DNA from: JAFGKM01 sp964403465
Lineage (GTDB): Bacteria > Ratteibacteria > UBA8468 > B48-G9 > JAFGKM01
Reading direction: 5' to 3'
NCBI GenBank assembly: GCA_964403465.1
Contig: CAYOFY010000001.1
Location: 1-58,592, forward strand
DNA: 58,592 nucleotides
Made by a program: the position numbers and the translations under genes. The notes beneath the pieces were generated by a model. That model searched no databases and was not told the DNA's origin. It was given only the letters and a program-made list of their open reading frames with translations. This document shows, one piece after another, positions 25,593-34,152 of the stretch. Every line of letters starts with the position of its first letter. Within the stretch, counting starts at the first letter, position 1.

Positions 25593-26834
25593 ATGAAAAA
25601 GGGAGAACGGATGAAGTGGTGGACGGAAGCAAAGTTCGGCATGTTTATACACTGGGGGCTTTATTCCCTGCTTGAAAGAGGTGAATGGACAATGCTGGTT
25701 GAACGGATACCGCGCAAAGAATATGCGAAACTTGCATGGAAATTCAACCCACCGGGGAGTTTCACACCTGAAAACTGGGTTAAGATAGCCAAAGGAACCG
25801 GTGTAAAATACATGGTTCTGACAACAAGACATCATGACGGTTTCTGTCTCTTCGATTCAAAAGCAAGTGATTTCACATCCGTAAAAACGGCCGCAAAGAG
25901 GGACTTTGTGAAAGAATTCATAACTTCCTGCAGAAAACATGATATGCGCGTGGGCCTCTACTACAGCCTGCTCGACTGGCGTTTTCCAGGATATTTTCAG
26001 AGGAGGAAATACCCGGAGAGTTTTGAAGCCATGGTTAAGCAGGCCCATGCACAGGTGAAGGAACTGATGACAAACTACGGGAAGATAGATATCCTCTGGT
26101 ACGACGGAGGATGGATACCCGGAACGGACGTCAAGAAAGATACTCCGGTTCTCTGGAAAAGCAGGGAACTCAACGGCATGGTGCGCAGACTGCAGCCGCA
26201 CATAATAATAAACAACCGTGCGGGACTGCCGGAAGACACGGATACCCCCGAACAACACACCACAGCCTCGGAAGCCGGAAGATACTGGGAATCCTGCATG
26301 ACAATGGGAGATTCTTGCGGATGGGGTTATATCAAGAACAACCCTAATATGAAGCCCACGACGCAGCTTATACAGAACCTCGTAACCTGCGCAAGCAACG
26401 GGGGAAACTACTTGCTTAACATCGGACCCAGAGCAGACGGCAGCATCAGGAAAGAAGAGACCGTACGCCTGAAGGATATAGGCACATGGTTAAAGAAAAA
26501 TGGCGAGGCAATTTACGGCACGGAACGCATACCCGCAGGATTCGGATTATGGGGGGCAGGGATGCTCGGGATGGCCACTGCAAAAGGCAATAACTCCTAT
26601 CTGCACATCTTCAGATGGTCCGGAAAAACAGCTACAGTGACCGGAATAAGGACAGAGGTAGTTTCCGCTAAAATTCTTGCCACGGGCAAACAGGTGAAAT
26701 TCAGGCAGGATGGGGGAAAACTGGTTATCACCGGACTGCCTGAAGAGCCGCCGGATAGATACGGAACTGTTATAGCATTGAAACTGAAAGGCAAGCCGGA
26801 GACGTTTGATTACTCACACATACCTCTGCCCTGA
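25593..26834 (+). CDS. GH29 family alpha-L-fucosidase
   Basis: Retaining exo-alpha-L-fucosidase that releases L-fucose from glycans. 413 residues with the N-terminal WWTEAKFGMFIHWGLYS block, TTRHHDGFCLFDSK, and the nucleophile motif DILWYDGGW (about residues 169-177); a small beta-sandwich-like tail follows from about residue 330. No signal peptide is visible, so it should be cytoplasmic and act on imported oligosaccharides. A GGGAGGAG ribosome binding site precedes the ATG. No transporter or fucose-catabolic genes adjoin it. Confidence 0.92.
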   Translation: MKKGERMKWWTEAKFGMFIHWGLYSLLERGEWTMLVERIPRKEYAKLAWKFNPPGSFTPENWVKIAKGTGVKYMVLTTRHHDGFCLFDSKASDFTSVKTAAKRDFVKEFITSCRKHDMRVGLYYSLLDWRFPGYFQRRKYPESFEAMVKQAHAQVKELMTNYGKIDILWYDGGWIPGTDVKKDTPVLWKSRELNGMVRRLQPHIIINNRAGLPEDTDTPEQHTTASEAGRYWESCMTMGDSCGWGYIKNNPNMKPTTQLIQNLVTCASNGGNYLLNIGPRADGSIRKEETVRLKDIGTWLKKNGEAIYGTERIPAGFGLWGAGMLGMATAKGNNSYLHIFRWSGKTATVTGIRTEVVSAKILATGKQVKFRQDGGKLVITGLPEEPPDRYGTVIALKLKGKPETFDYSHIPLP

Positions 26835-26851
26835 CAGGTATTGGAGACGGT

Positions 26852-26879
26852 GGAACTTTCTGCCTGTTTTTGTGTCTAA
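26852..26879 (+). promoter_or_regulatory. ECF-type promoter of the sigma factor gene
   Basis: GGAACTT (26852-26858), 15-base spacer, GTCTAA (26874-26879), 21 bases before the sigma factor ATG. GGAACTT with a TCTRA-like -10 is the RpoE-type ECF pattern. The same two elements with the same spacing recur at 28621-28648, so the sigma factor probably controls its own gene. Confidence 0.75.
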
Positions 26880-26900
26880 TAAATGTAAGGGATATCCCTG

Positions 26901-27440
26901 ATGGACAGAAAAGAGGAATTTGTTGGAATAGTGAACAGGGAAATGAACAGCGTTTTCAATCTCGCATACAGGTTATGCGGGAATTACCATCAGGCAAAGG
27001 ACATAACACAGGAGACTTTCCTGAGGGCTTATCAATCTTTCGACAGGTTTGAGGGGCGCTCAAAAATCTTCACATATCTTTACCGCATAACCTGCAACGT
27101 CTGGAAAAACACCCTCAGAAAGAAGAAAATCCAGAATTTCACATCATACACGGCAGGATTGAACACAAGGAAAATAGAGGATATTCCGGCAGCCGAGAAT
27201 ATGTTTCCGGATGAACGCACGCAGAACGATGCAAAAAACAGGATTGTCCAGAAATGTCTTGATTCTCTTCCGGCTGGTGATAGGGCAATTATTGTGCTCA
27301 GGGATATGGAGGGTCGCTCATACGAAGAAATAGCCGGCATACTTAATTGCCGGACAGGAACGGTAAAATCACGACTCGCAAGGGCAAGACAGAAACTTGC
27401 CGAAAAGATTCTGCCGTTCCGGGAGGATTTGAACCAATGA
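26901..27440 (+). CDS. RNA polymerase ECF-type sigma factor
   Basis: 179 residues with only sigma regions 2 and 4. Region 2 (about 8-75) contains FNLAYRLCGNYHQAKDITQE and the FEGRSKIFTYLYRIT core; region 4 (about 115-172) has DRAIIVLRDMEGRSYEEIA and GTVKSRLARARQKL. RpoE-like subgroup by appearance. It overlaps the anti-sigma gene at ATGA and is preceded by the ECF-type promoter at 26852-26879. AAGGGA 9 bases upstream serves as ribosome binding site. Confidence 0.95.
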   Translation: MDRKEEFVGIVNREMNSVFNLAYRLCGNYHQAKDITQETFLRAYQSFDRFEGRSKIFTYLYRITCNVWKNTLRKKKIQNFTSYTAGLNTRKIEDIPAAENMFPDERTQNDAKNRIVQKCLDSLPAGDRAIIVLRDMEGRSYEEIAGILNCRTGTVKSRLARARQKLAEKILPFREDLNQ

Positions 27441-28483
27441 AACTCCATGGAAACATGAGACTTTTCTCGCTCTATATTGACGGGGAACTGGATAAAAAGC
27501 TGAAGGATTCGGTTGCGCTGCATATCGAGACCTGCGATGAATGCAGAAAAACTGTCGAGATGCTGAAGGGAACGAGAGATCTCTTATCACGGACAGGAAG
27601 AATACAGGCACCCGCAGACCTTGCAAGGGATATAATGGACAATATCCCTGAAACAAAGCCTTCAGCCCTCCCGGTCAAAAAATTCTATCTTCCGGTCTTT
27701 GGAACGATTGCCCTGCTTATCGCCGCATTTCTTGTAATGCATAACAGAACTCAGGAAATTCAGATAGCCAGGGCACCCGTGCATGAAAGACCCCCTGAGA
27801 CAGCAAAAGGTGCGGCTATCCCTGAACTTCAGCAGGAAAAAAGGCCGGTTGATGAGGTGAAAAGAAAAAATGAAGAAGAGACTGTCAGTCAACCTGGGGC
27901 ATATCACAAACCATTCGCTTTGAAAGAAAAAGGCACGTCATTGGAAAAACCTGTTGATAGGTTATCCGATACATCCAGAGCAAGGGAAGGCACAAAAGTC
28001 ATAGCCAGGGAGGAAGGAACGGGAAAAGCCCTGGCAGGAGCAGCATCCGCTCCCTCATCGTCGTTGAAGACTGAAGGGCAGTACTGCATCATCGGAGAAG
28101 GCGGTAAGAAGGTATGCAGCAGCGCCAGCTCCGTATCCGACGAAGTATCGGGAACGGAAACTGCAAAAATTACAGAGGCAAGACCGCTGCCCAATGCGAT
28201 GGTAATACGGGATAAGAAGGAATGGTCCTCAATATGGAATACGCAGAACACTCTTCAAAATCTGACATTACCGCTTCCCGACGTTGATTTCAAGGAAAAG
28301 ATGGTTGTCGCCGTACCCTCCAGGCAGGCAGATAATGAGTATACCGTTGTAAACACTATTGAGGAAAAAGACAAAATCGTTGTTCAGTATAAGGAATTAC
28401 CCCTTCAGAAACTGGCACCTCCGCCATACCAGTTGAACGTAGTAAATAAGAAACCATCCGTTGAATTCCAGAAAATAGACTGA
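27437..28483 (+). CDS. Zinc-binding anti-sigma factor with PrcB-like C-terminal domain
   Basis: 348 residues. N-terminal zinc anti-sigma domain with the H-x3-C-x2-C motif (His29, Cys33, Cys36); one membrane helix (about 83-103); a low-complexity charged linker (about 105-245); then a C-terminal domain (about 250-348) whose W-x-x-I...PLPDVDFKEKMVVAV pattern resembles the PrcB protease-complex subunit domain. The cytoplasmic part should hold the sigma factor at the membrane; the outer domain is probably the sensor. The start overlaps the sigma factor stop (ATGA); a longer frame from 27347 is inside the sigma gene and rejected. The PrcB assignment is tentative. Confidence 0.85.
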   Translation: MKLHGNMRLFSLYIDGELDKKLKDSVALHIETCDECRKTVEMLKGTRDLLSRTGRIQAPADLARDIMDNIPETKPSALPVKKFYLPVFGTIALLIAAFLVMHNRTQEIQIARAPVHERPPETAKGAAIPELQQEKRPVDEVKRKNEEETVSQPGAYHKPFALKEKGTSLEKPVDRLSDTSRAREGTKVIAREEGTGKALAGAASAPSSSLKTEGQYCIIGEGGKKVCSSASSVSDEVSGTETAKITEARPLPNAMVIRDKKEWSSIWNTQNTLQNLTLPLPDVDFKEKMVVAVPSRQADNEYTVVNTIEEKDKIVVQYKELPLQKLAPPPYQLNVVNKKPSVEFQKID

Positions 28484-28516
28484 TCACTGCAATAAAACCT
28501 GTTAACCAATCCTGCA

Positions 28517-28593
28517 AAGGGCGGCTTTCTTCATCCCGATTCTTCTCAACCGGGATGTTCCTCCTTCAGACGCCCGCTTCAGAAACCGCCCGG
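28517..28593. repeat. Nested palindromic element, copy 2
   Basis: About 77 bases closely matching the core of the element at 16853-16930: GGGCGGCTTTCTTCATCCCG at the left, GAAACCGCCCGGC at the right, and internal arms CCCG/CGGG. The outer 13-base arms of copy 1 are absent. It lies just after the anti-sigma stop and before the next ECF-type promoter, where it could terminate the sigma operon. Confidence 0.7.
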
Positions 28594-28620
28594 CTGTTTG
28601 TCCCCTTTTGTACAAGAGAT

Positions 28621-28648
28621 GGAACTTCTTGTATCTCCGCGTGTCTAA
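28621..28648 (+). promoter_or_regulatory. Second ECF-type promoter, for the vWA pair
   Basis: GGAACTT (28621-28627), 15-base spacer, GTCTAA (28643-28648): identical hexamers and spacing to the promoter of the sigma factor gene. It points toward the two vWA genes; the leader would be about 250 bases and contain the composite repeat at 28669-28899. Confidence 0.72.
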
Positions 28649-28668
28649 CAAATAAATGGAAAAATCAA

Positions 28669-28899
28669 AACCCGTCACTGGAAGGAGTGAAACGTGAAAG
28701 GTGACGTATTCTGTCATCCCTGCGGATAGTAAGCAGGGATCCAGGGAGAAAAATGGTTATGGACTATGGCTTACACATGCCGGAGCGACAAGGAACGTCG
28801 GGTTGCCACTCAAAAGACCCCGTAGAACGGGGCACGGCGCTCGCAAAGACAGAAGGCGTCGTTTCACATTTCACGCTTTTAGAAGCGGGGTAAAGGAGG
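28669..28899. repeat. Composite repeat with inverted ends, copy B
   Basis: Same ends as the element at 11724-11932 (AACCCGTCACTGGAAGG-GTGAAACGTGA at the left, TTTCACATTTCACGCTTTT...AAAGGAGG at the right) with a different interior. Inside are a GTCATCCCTGC/GCAGGGATCC hairpin (28712-28742) and a CATTGCGAG-family relic around CCCCGTAGAACGGGG (28817-28832). The right end again provides the ribosome binding site of the next gene. Confidence 0.65.
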
Positions 28900-28904
28900 A
28901 GGAA

Positions 28905-30020
28905 ATGGACAGGAAAAGAAATGTCTGGAAAGCGCTGGCCGTTTTGAGTTTTGCTTTTTTTGTGAACTGCCACGGGGCTGAGAAAAAGCCGCTCATCCAG
29001 ATGGCGATTTTGCTTGACACCAGCGGCAGCATGGAGGGGTTGATTAACCAGGCAAGAAGCCAGTTGTGGACAATCGTAAACGAGTTTGCCTCAATCAAAA
29101 AGACAGGAGAACGTCCTGAACTGCAGGTGGCGCTCTTTGAGTACGGCAACAGCGGTTTACCCGCCGGTGAAGGATACATCAGGCTGATTGTGCCCTTCAC
29201 CACTGACCTTGACAGGGTATCCGAAGAACTCTTCGCCCTCAGGACCAACGGAGGAGACGAATACTGTGGATGGGTAATAAAAGACGCCGCTGAAAAACTC
29301 AAATGGAGCAAATCAAACGGCGACTACAAGGTGATATTCATCGCAGGCAATGAACCTTTCACGCAGGGAAACGTTGATTATAAAGAAACCTGCAAAAGCG
29401 CAATCGGCAAGGGAATCATGGTAAACACGATACACTGCGGAGATTATCAGACTGGAGTCACTTCCGGCTGGAAGGACGGAGCGGATATTGCCGATGGAGT
29501 TTATGCCAGCATCGACCAGGACAAGACTGTTGCCTACATTGAAGCGCCTCAGGATAAGTCGATAGCGGCACTCGGCATGGAATTGAACAAGACATATCTT
29601 GCCTACGGCAAGGCAGGAGACGAGGGTAAGAAGAGACAGGCAGAGCAGGAAGTAAACGCAGCAACAGTTTCAAAAGAAAGTTTTGTTGTAAGACAGGTTG
29701 CAAAAGCATCAGCCAACTATACCAACTCCGGGTGGGACCTCGTTGATGCGCTAAACGAAAAAAGCGTCAGGATGGAGGATATCAAAGAAAAAGACCTGCC
29801 AGAAGAGATGAAAAACATGAATGAAAAACAACGGTGGGAATACATAAAACAGATGACTCAGAAAAGACAGGATATTCAGAAGAAAATAAATGCGTTAAAT
29901 GCGGAGAGAGAAAAATATCTTGCGAAAAAAAGAGCTGAATCTTCCGGAGCAGAAGCCCTGGACGAAGCGCTTATAAAAGCGATAAGAACGCAGGTCAGGA
30001 AAAGACAGTTTTCCATTTAA
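28905..30020 (+). CDS. Exported von Willebrand factor A domain protein
   Basis: 371 residues. A signal peptide (about 1-25, KALAVLSFAFFVNC) precedes a vWA domain with the metal-ion adhesion site DTSGSMEG at about residue 38; the middle contains an EYCGWVIKDAAEKL segment; the C-terminal 90 residues are charged and helical, probably coiled coil. Periplasmic location is likely; the cysteine at the end of the signal segment does not match a good lipobox. AAAGGAGGAGG before the ATG at 28905 decides the start. Twelve bases before the VIT/vWA gene. Confidence 0.87.
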   Translation: MDRKRNVWKALAVLSFAFFVNCHGAEKKPLIQMAILLDTSGSMEGLINQARSQLWTIVNEFASIKKTGERPELQVALFEYGNSGLPAGEGYIRLIVPFTTDLDRVSEELFALRTNGGDEYCGWVIKDAAEKLKWSKSNGDYKVIFIAGNEPFTQGNVDYKETCKSAIGKGIMVNTIHCGDYQTGVTSGWKDGADIADGVYASIDQDKTVAYIEAPQDKSIAALGMELNKTYLAYGKAGDEGKKRQAEQEVNAATVSKESFVVRQVAKASANYTNSGWDLVDALNEKSVRMEDIKEKDLPEEMKNMNEKQRWEYIKQMTQKRQDIQKKINALNAEREKYLAKKRAESSGAEALDEALIKAIRTQVRKRQFSI

Positions 30021-30032
30021 CAAGGGGGCGAA

Positions 30033-32246
30033 ATGCGCACGGCAAAAATTCTGACAGTAGCTCTGTTTCTATTCGGAGGTATGCTGAAAGCGGACGGTCT
30101 CATAGTAATTCCCAACCCGGTTCATCCGGGTTCAACCCCATACCCTCTCGAGGTTAAGTACCACCGCGTTGAGGTTGATATAGATAAAAGCGGTGTTGCG
30201 AAGACAAACATCAGCCAGGAATTTTACAACCCTACGGACTCCCGGCTGGAAGGCATGTATATATTCCCTGTGCCTGAAGGCGCCATAATCAGCGGCTTTT
30301 CAATGGACATAAACGGACAGGAGATTACTGCTGAATTGCTTGCCGCAGATAAAGCAAAGAAGATCTATGAGGACATTGTTAGAAAGATGAGAGATCCCGC
30401 CCTTCTTGAATATGCAGGCAGGGACGCATTCAAGGTACGCATCTTCCCTATAGAGCCCCGTTCAACCAAAAAAGTCAGCATCCGCTACGGGCAATTGTTA
30501 AAGTTAGATTCAGGGATGGTAAATTATGTATATCCTTTGAACACGGAAAAATTTTCCTCAAAACCTGTGGAAGAAGTCCGTATCAGAATTAATCTCGAGA
30601 CAAAGGAAAGAATTAAGACCCTTTTCTGTCCCACTCATGATATTAAAATACGGAAGCAGGACAGTTACAGGGCAATTATTGAATTTGAGGAGAAAAATGT
30701 TCTGCCCGACAAGGACTTCTCCTTTTATTATTCAACGGACAGAGCAGATATCGGAATAGACCTGCTTACGCATAAAACTGGAGAGGAAGACGGGTTTTTC
30801 ATCCTGAACATCTCTCCGTCGGATGAATTGGCATATGAAGAAGTTCTGCAAAAAAACATTGTTTTCGTTATAGACACATCCGGCAGTATGGCAGGCAAGA
30901 AACTGGAACAGGCGAAAAATGCGCTTATTTTCTGCATTGATAATCTTGGCAAAAAAGACCGGTTTGAGATTATCAGGTTTTCCACGGAAGCGGAGAACCT
31001 TTTCGGTTCTCTCAAAACTGCGGATGAAAGCAATATTGCTTCTGCAAAAACATTCATTGAAAGCATGCGCCCGATAGGCGGAACGAATATTGAGGAAGCT
31101 CTGGCCGGAGCTTTCTCCACTGTCGGGAAAGGTAAAAACATGAATCCCACAAGCATTTTTTTCATAACCGATGGAAAACCCACCATAGGGCTGACAGATG
31201 AAAACGGTCTGGTTGAAATTGTGAAAAAAAACAAGGATGAGACGCGGATATTCGTTTTCGGTATAGATTACGGCATAAACACCCATTTTCTTGACCGAAT
31301 TGCCGAGATATCAGCCGGATACAGAACTTACGTCACGCCTGAAGAAAATCTTGAACTGAAAATCTCTTCTTTTTATGAAAAAATAAGATTCCCTGTTTTT
31401 TCAAACCTTTCAATTGACTTTGGAGAATTGAAGGTAAAAAGCGCTTACCCGAAAAGACTCCCTGACCTTTTCAAAAACTCTCCCATTGTCATAGCAGGAC
31501 GGTACAAGAAAGGAGGCAGTACAAAGATCGTTCTGGAAGGGACAATCTCCGGCGGCAGAAAGAAATTTGAGTATACCCTTGAGTTCCCCCGGGAAAACAC
31601 ACAGAACGAATTTATACCTCAGATATGGGCGGCACAACATATTGGCTATCTACTGGATGAAATACGGCTGAACGGAGAGAGCAAAGAAACAAAAGATGAA
31701 ATAATAGATGTTGCCCGCAAATATGGAATAATAACGCCTTACACAAGTTTCCTGATCATGGAAGAAGAGGACCGCCGCAGGGCTGAGGGAGATTCAAAAC
31801 CTGCAGTGCAGTTATTGAGAAATGAAGTTGCCGGAGACGAATTGCTGGATAAGAGCATGAAAAAGGATTACGGCAGTATCCGCGAAAAAGAAGGGAAAAG
31901 AAGCATAGCCGCCAGCACTGAGATATACTCCTTGCAGAATGCAGCCAACCAGGAACAGATTTATCAGGGCAGGGAGCGCCTCTCTTACAGGGACGGCTCC
32001 GGCAACAAGCAAAACCTGGCGTCGCAGGTGAAAAATATCCAGGGCAGAGCCATGTATCAGAGTAACAAAATATGGATAGACTCCGAGATACAGAACGCAC
32101 GGAGTCCAAAAATAATAAAGATACAGTTTGCAAGTCCTGAATACTTTGAGTTGATCAGCAAGGAGCCGCAGTCCGCACAATTTCTTTCCCTGGGGAAAAA
32201 CGTGCAGTTTCTTATGAATAATGCCGTTTACGAGATTTACGAGTAA
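30033..32246 (+). CDS. Exported VIT and vWA domain protein
   Basis: 737 residues. Signal peptide (about 1-22), VIT domain (about 25-160; FYNPTDSRLEGMYIFPVPEG), vWA domain (about 275-450) with the metal site DTSGSMAGKKLEQAK at about 280, and a C-terminal module (about 670-737) beginning near the WIDSEIQ segment that is typical of bacterial VIT-vWA proteins. Such proteins are surface or periplasmic and are thought to mediate protein contacts; no sortase signal is present. AAGGGGG ribosome binding site. Co-transcribed with the preceding vWA gene. Confidence 0.9.
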   Translation: MRTAKILTVALFLFGGMLKADGLIVIPNPVHPGSTPYPLEVKYHRVEVDIDKSGVAKTNISQEFYNPTDSRLEGMYIFPVPEGAIISGFSMDINGQEITAELLAADKAKKIYEDIVRKMRDPALLEYAGRDAFKVRIFPIEPRSTKKVSIRYGQLLKLDSGMVNYVYPLNTEKFSSKPVEEVRIRINLETKERIKTLFCPTHDIKIRKQDSYRAIIEFEEKNVLPDKDFSFYYSTDRADIGIDLLTHKTGEEDGFFILNISPSDELAYEEVLQKNIVFVIDTSGSMAGKKLEQAKNALIFCIDNLGKKDRFEIIRFSTEAENLFGSLKTADESNIASAKTFIESMRPIGGTNIEEALAGAFSTVGKGKNMNPTSIFFITDGKPTIGLTDENGLVEIVKKNKDETRIFVFGIDYGINTHFLDRIAEISAGYRTYVTPEENLELKISSFYEKIRFPVFSNLSIDFGELKVKSAYPKRLPDLFKNSPIVIAGRYKKGGSTKIVLEGTISGGRKKFEYTLEFPRENTQNEFIPQIWAAQHIGYLLDEIRLNGESKETKDEIIDVARKYGIITPYTSFLIMEEEDRRRAEGDSKPAVQLLRNEVAGDELLDKSMKKDYGSIREKEGKRSIAASTEIYSLQNAANQEQIYQGRERLSYRDGSGNKQNLASQVKNIQGRAMYQSNKIWIDSEIQNARSPKIIKIQFASPEYFELISKEPQSAQFLSLGKNVQFLMNNAVYEIYE

Positions 32247-32284
32247 TCGGATAATCGGGAGATATGGGCTGCAATCCTGCTCGT

Positions 32285-33193
32285 TTACATCTGAAGACCC
32301 GGTTCTTTTTTCAGCAGAGACTTTATTTTTTTCACATCCGCTGATATGCGGAGTTTCAGTTTTTCCTTATCCTTGAATTTAACCTGCTCTCTCAGTTTTT
32401 TGAATAAGAAAACCTTTATTTTTTCTCCGTATAAGTCTTTAGCGCCGAGGTCAATAATGAAAACTTCAAATTTTTCTCTTTTGTCATTGAAGGTGGGAGA
32501 AACACCGGCAACTATCGCCGCCTTGTATATTTTCCTGTCATGCTGCGCCCATCCCGCATAAACCCCCTGCCCTATCCGAACCTTGTTCTCGAGTGACAGG
32601 TTGGCGGTAGGAAATCCGATAGTACGACCCACGTTGATACCTGATACAACTTCGCCCGTCACCGAGAAATATCTCCCGAGGAATTTATTCGCCTCCGTTA
32701 TCTCTCCGTGCTTTATAAGCGTTCTTATCTTTGAGGAATTAACAATATCGCCGTCCACCCTCTGCGGAGGGACAATGACCAGATTAAATCCTTTCTCCTT
32801 CTGCTTTTTCTGCAGGAATTCTATGTCTCCTTTTCTCCCTGTTCCGAAACGGAAATTATAGCCCACAACAAGGGTTTTGAGCCCTGCGGAAAGCAAGGAA
32901 TTGAGAAAATTTTCATGGGATAAACCGGAAATTTCGTCAAGGTCACACCAGAAACATAATCGTATATGGGACTCTTCCAGGAAGTTAATCTTTTCGTCCC
33001 AGCTGCAAAGGAGAAACTCCGCCGGAAATTTCCGGAAGGTAAAAACCGCGGGCAGGAGACCCTTCTCTTTCGCTTCGGAAGAAATTGTCCTCAGAATCTC
33101 CCTGTGTCCCGTGTGAACGCCATCAAACTTTCCGATTCCGGTGACAAACTTTCCCTTGAATTTTCCCATGTCTCTGAAATGTATCTTTTCCAT
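32285..33193 (-). CDS. ribF: Bifunctional riboflavin kinase / FAD synthetase
   Basis: Makes FMN and FAD from riboflavin. 302 residues: N-terminal FMN adenylyltransferase domain with TGIGKFDGVHTGHREIL (about 15-31) and VVGYNFRFGTGRKGD; C-terminal riboflavin kinase domain (about 180-300) with GRTIGFPTANLSL. The ATG lies 2 bases after the creatininase-like stop, so translation is probably coupled. Convergent with the VIT/vWA gene. No FMN riboswitch seen. Confidence 0.96.
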   Translation of the reverse strand: MEKIHFRDMGKFKGKFVTGIGKFDGVHTGHREILRTISSEAKEKGLLPAVFTFRKFPAEFLLCSWDEKINFLEESHIRLCFWCDLDEISGLSHENFLNSLLSAGLKTLVVGYNFRFGTGRKGDIEFLQKKQKEKGFNLVIVPPQRVDGDIVNSSKIRTLIKHGEITEANKFLGRYFSVTGEVVSGINVGRTIGFPTANLSLENKVRIGQGVYAGWAQHDRKIYKAAIVAGVSPTFNDKREKFEVFIIDLGAKDLYGEKIKVFLFKKLREQVKFKDKEKLKLRISADVKKIKSLLKKEPGLQM

Positions 33194-33195
33194 AT

Positions 33196-33963
33196 TCAGT
33201 AAGGGAATTTCTTATCAATCTCTGCATCAGATAATTCTTTTATAACGTCCGCTATCCTGTTTGTCGTTATTTCCACAATCTTTCCGCCTTTTTCCGCCGA
33301 TGCTTTCTCTGGATTTCCTTGACCGGCGTTTGTGGTAAGAAGATGCCATGGCCTTGTAATCCAGATATATTTTTTTCTTAAACCTTCCAGTACGGGTTCG
33401 TTCGCTTTCCCCTCATCGGCCCATTCAAGATGTACAAGTTCCGGATACATATACATGAACCATGATGTTTCCGCCTCATTGCCATGCTCCCCCGAGTTGT
33501 CTTCACAGACCTCCTGCGCTATATCTTCTCCTGTTTCCCACCAGTTCATAAGAAAAATCTGCACCTTTGTTCTTCCGTGTAACTCCCTTATCATGAATTT
33601 GAATTCATTTCCGCCGTGGCCGTTGAGTATAATCAGTTTATGCACCTTGTGCGTTTCAAGAGAAACGACAATATCCTTAAACATCTCAAATTCTGTCGTA
33701 GGTGCAAAACTCAATGTCATCGGGAATCCCATGGTATTAGAGTTAACTCCGACTGGCATCACCGGCAGCACAATAACTTTAGCTCCTCTTTTCTTTGCCT
33801 TTTCCGCGCTTATCTGGGCAATTTTCTCCGCCGTAAGCGCATCACATCCGTAAGGAAGGTGCATGTTGTGCGGCTCGCAGGAACCCCACGGCAAAACAGC
33901 CACTTCAAAAGGCCCTTCATCCCTCACTTCCTTCAGTGTCATCTCAGCCAGTTTTACCTTCAT
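33196..33963 (-). CDS. Creatininase family amidohydrolase
   Basis: About 255 residues of the creatininase/MftE superfamily (zinc or manganese amide hydrolases). Signatures: LPWGSCEPHNMHLPYGCDA near the N-terminus with metal ligands, and LNGHGGNEF. Substrate unknown; family members act on creatinine, formamides and peptide precursors. The ATG at 33963 has GGGGGAG 8 bases ahead and matches the family N-terminus; the ATG at 33993 (also with GGGAGGG ahead) is a real alternative. The frame beyond it runs into a dispersed repeat. Operon partner of ribF. Confidence 0.85.
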   Translation of the reverse strand: MKVKLAEMTLKEVRDEGPFEVAVLPWGSCEPHNMHLPYGCDALTAEKIAQISAEKAKKRGAKVIVLPVMPVGVNSNTMGFPMTLSFAPTTEFEMFKDIVVSLETHKVHKLIILNGHGGNEFKFMIRELHGRTKVQIFLMNWWETGEDIAQEVCEDNSGEHGNEAETSWFMYMYPELVHLEWADEGKANEPVLEGLRKKYIWITRPWHLLTTNAGQGNPEKASAEKGGKIVEITTNRIADVIKELSDAEIDKKFPY

Positions 33964-34013
33964 TTGCTTCACTCCCCCACTATTCTTTGTCATTGCAGAC
34001 CCTCCCTCTCTTT

Positions 34014-34152
34014 TTGTCATTGCGAGCGGCTTGCCCCGTTCTACGGGGTTTTTTCCACGGCAATCTGACGTCTTTTGTCATCCCGATTCCTTTTATCGGG
34101 TTCCGCTCCACACTTGTCATTGCGAGGAGTGTTTTTCACGACGCGGCAATCT
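34014..34152. repeat. Two CATTGCGAG-type dispersed repeats
   Basis: First unit 34015-34065: GTCATTGCGAGCGG...CCCCGTTCTACGGGG...CGGCAATCTG. A short GTCATCCCGATTCC...ATCGGG palindrome follows (34077-34100). Second unit 34116-34152: TGTCATTGCGAGGAG...GCGGCAATC. They occupy the whole gap between the ADH and creatininase-like genes. Confidence 0.75.
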
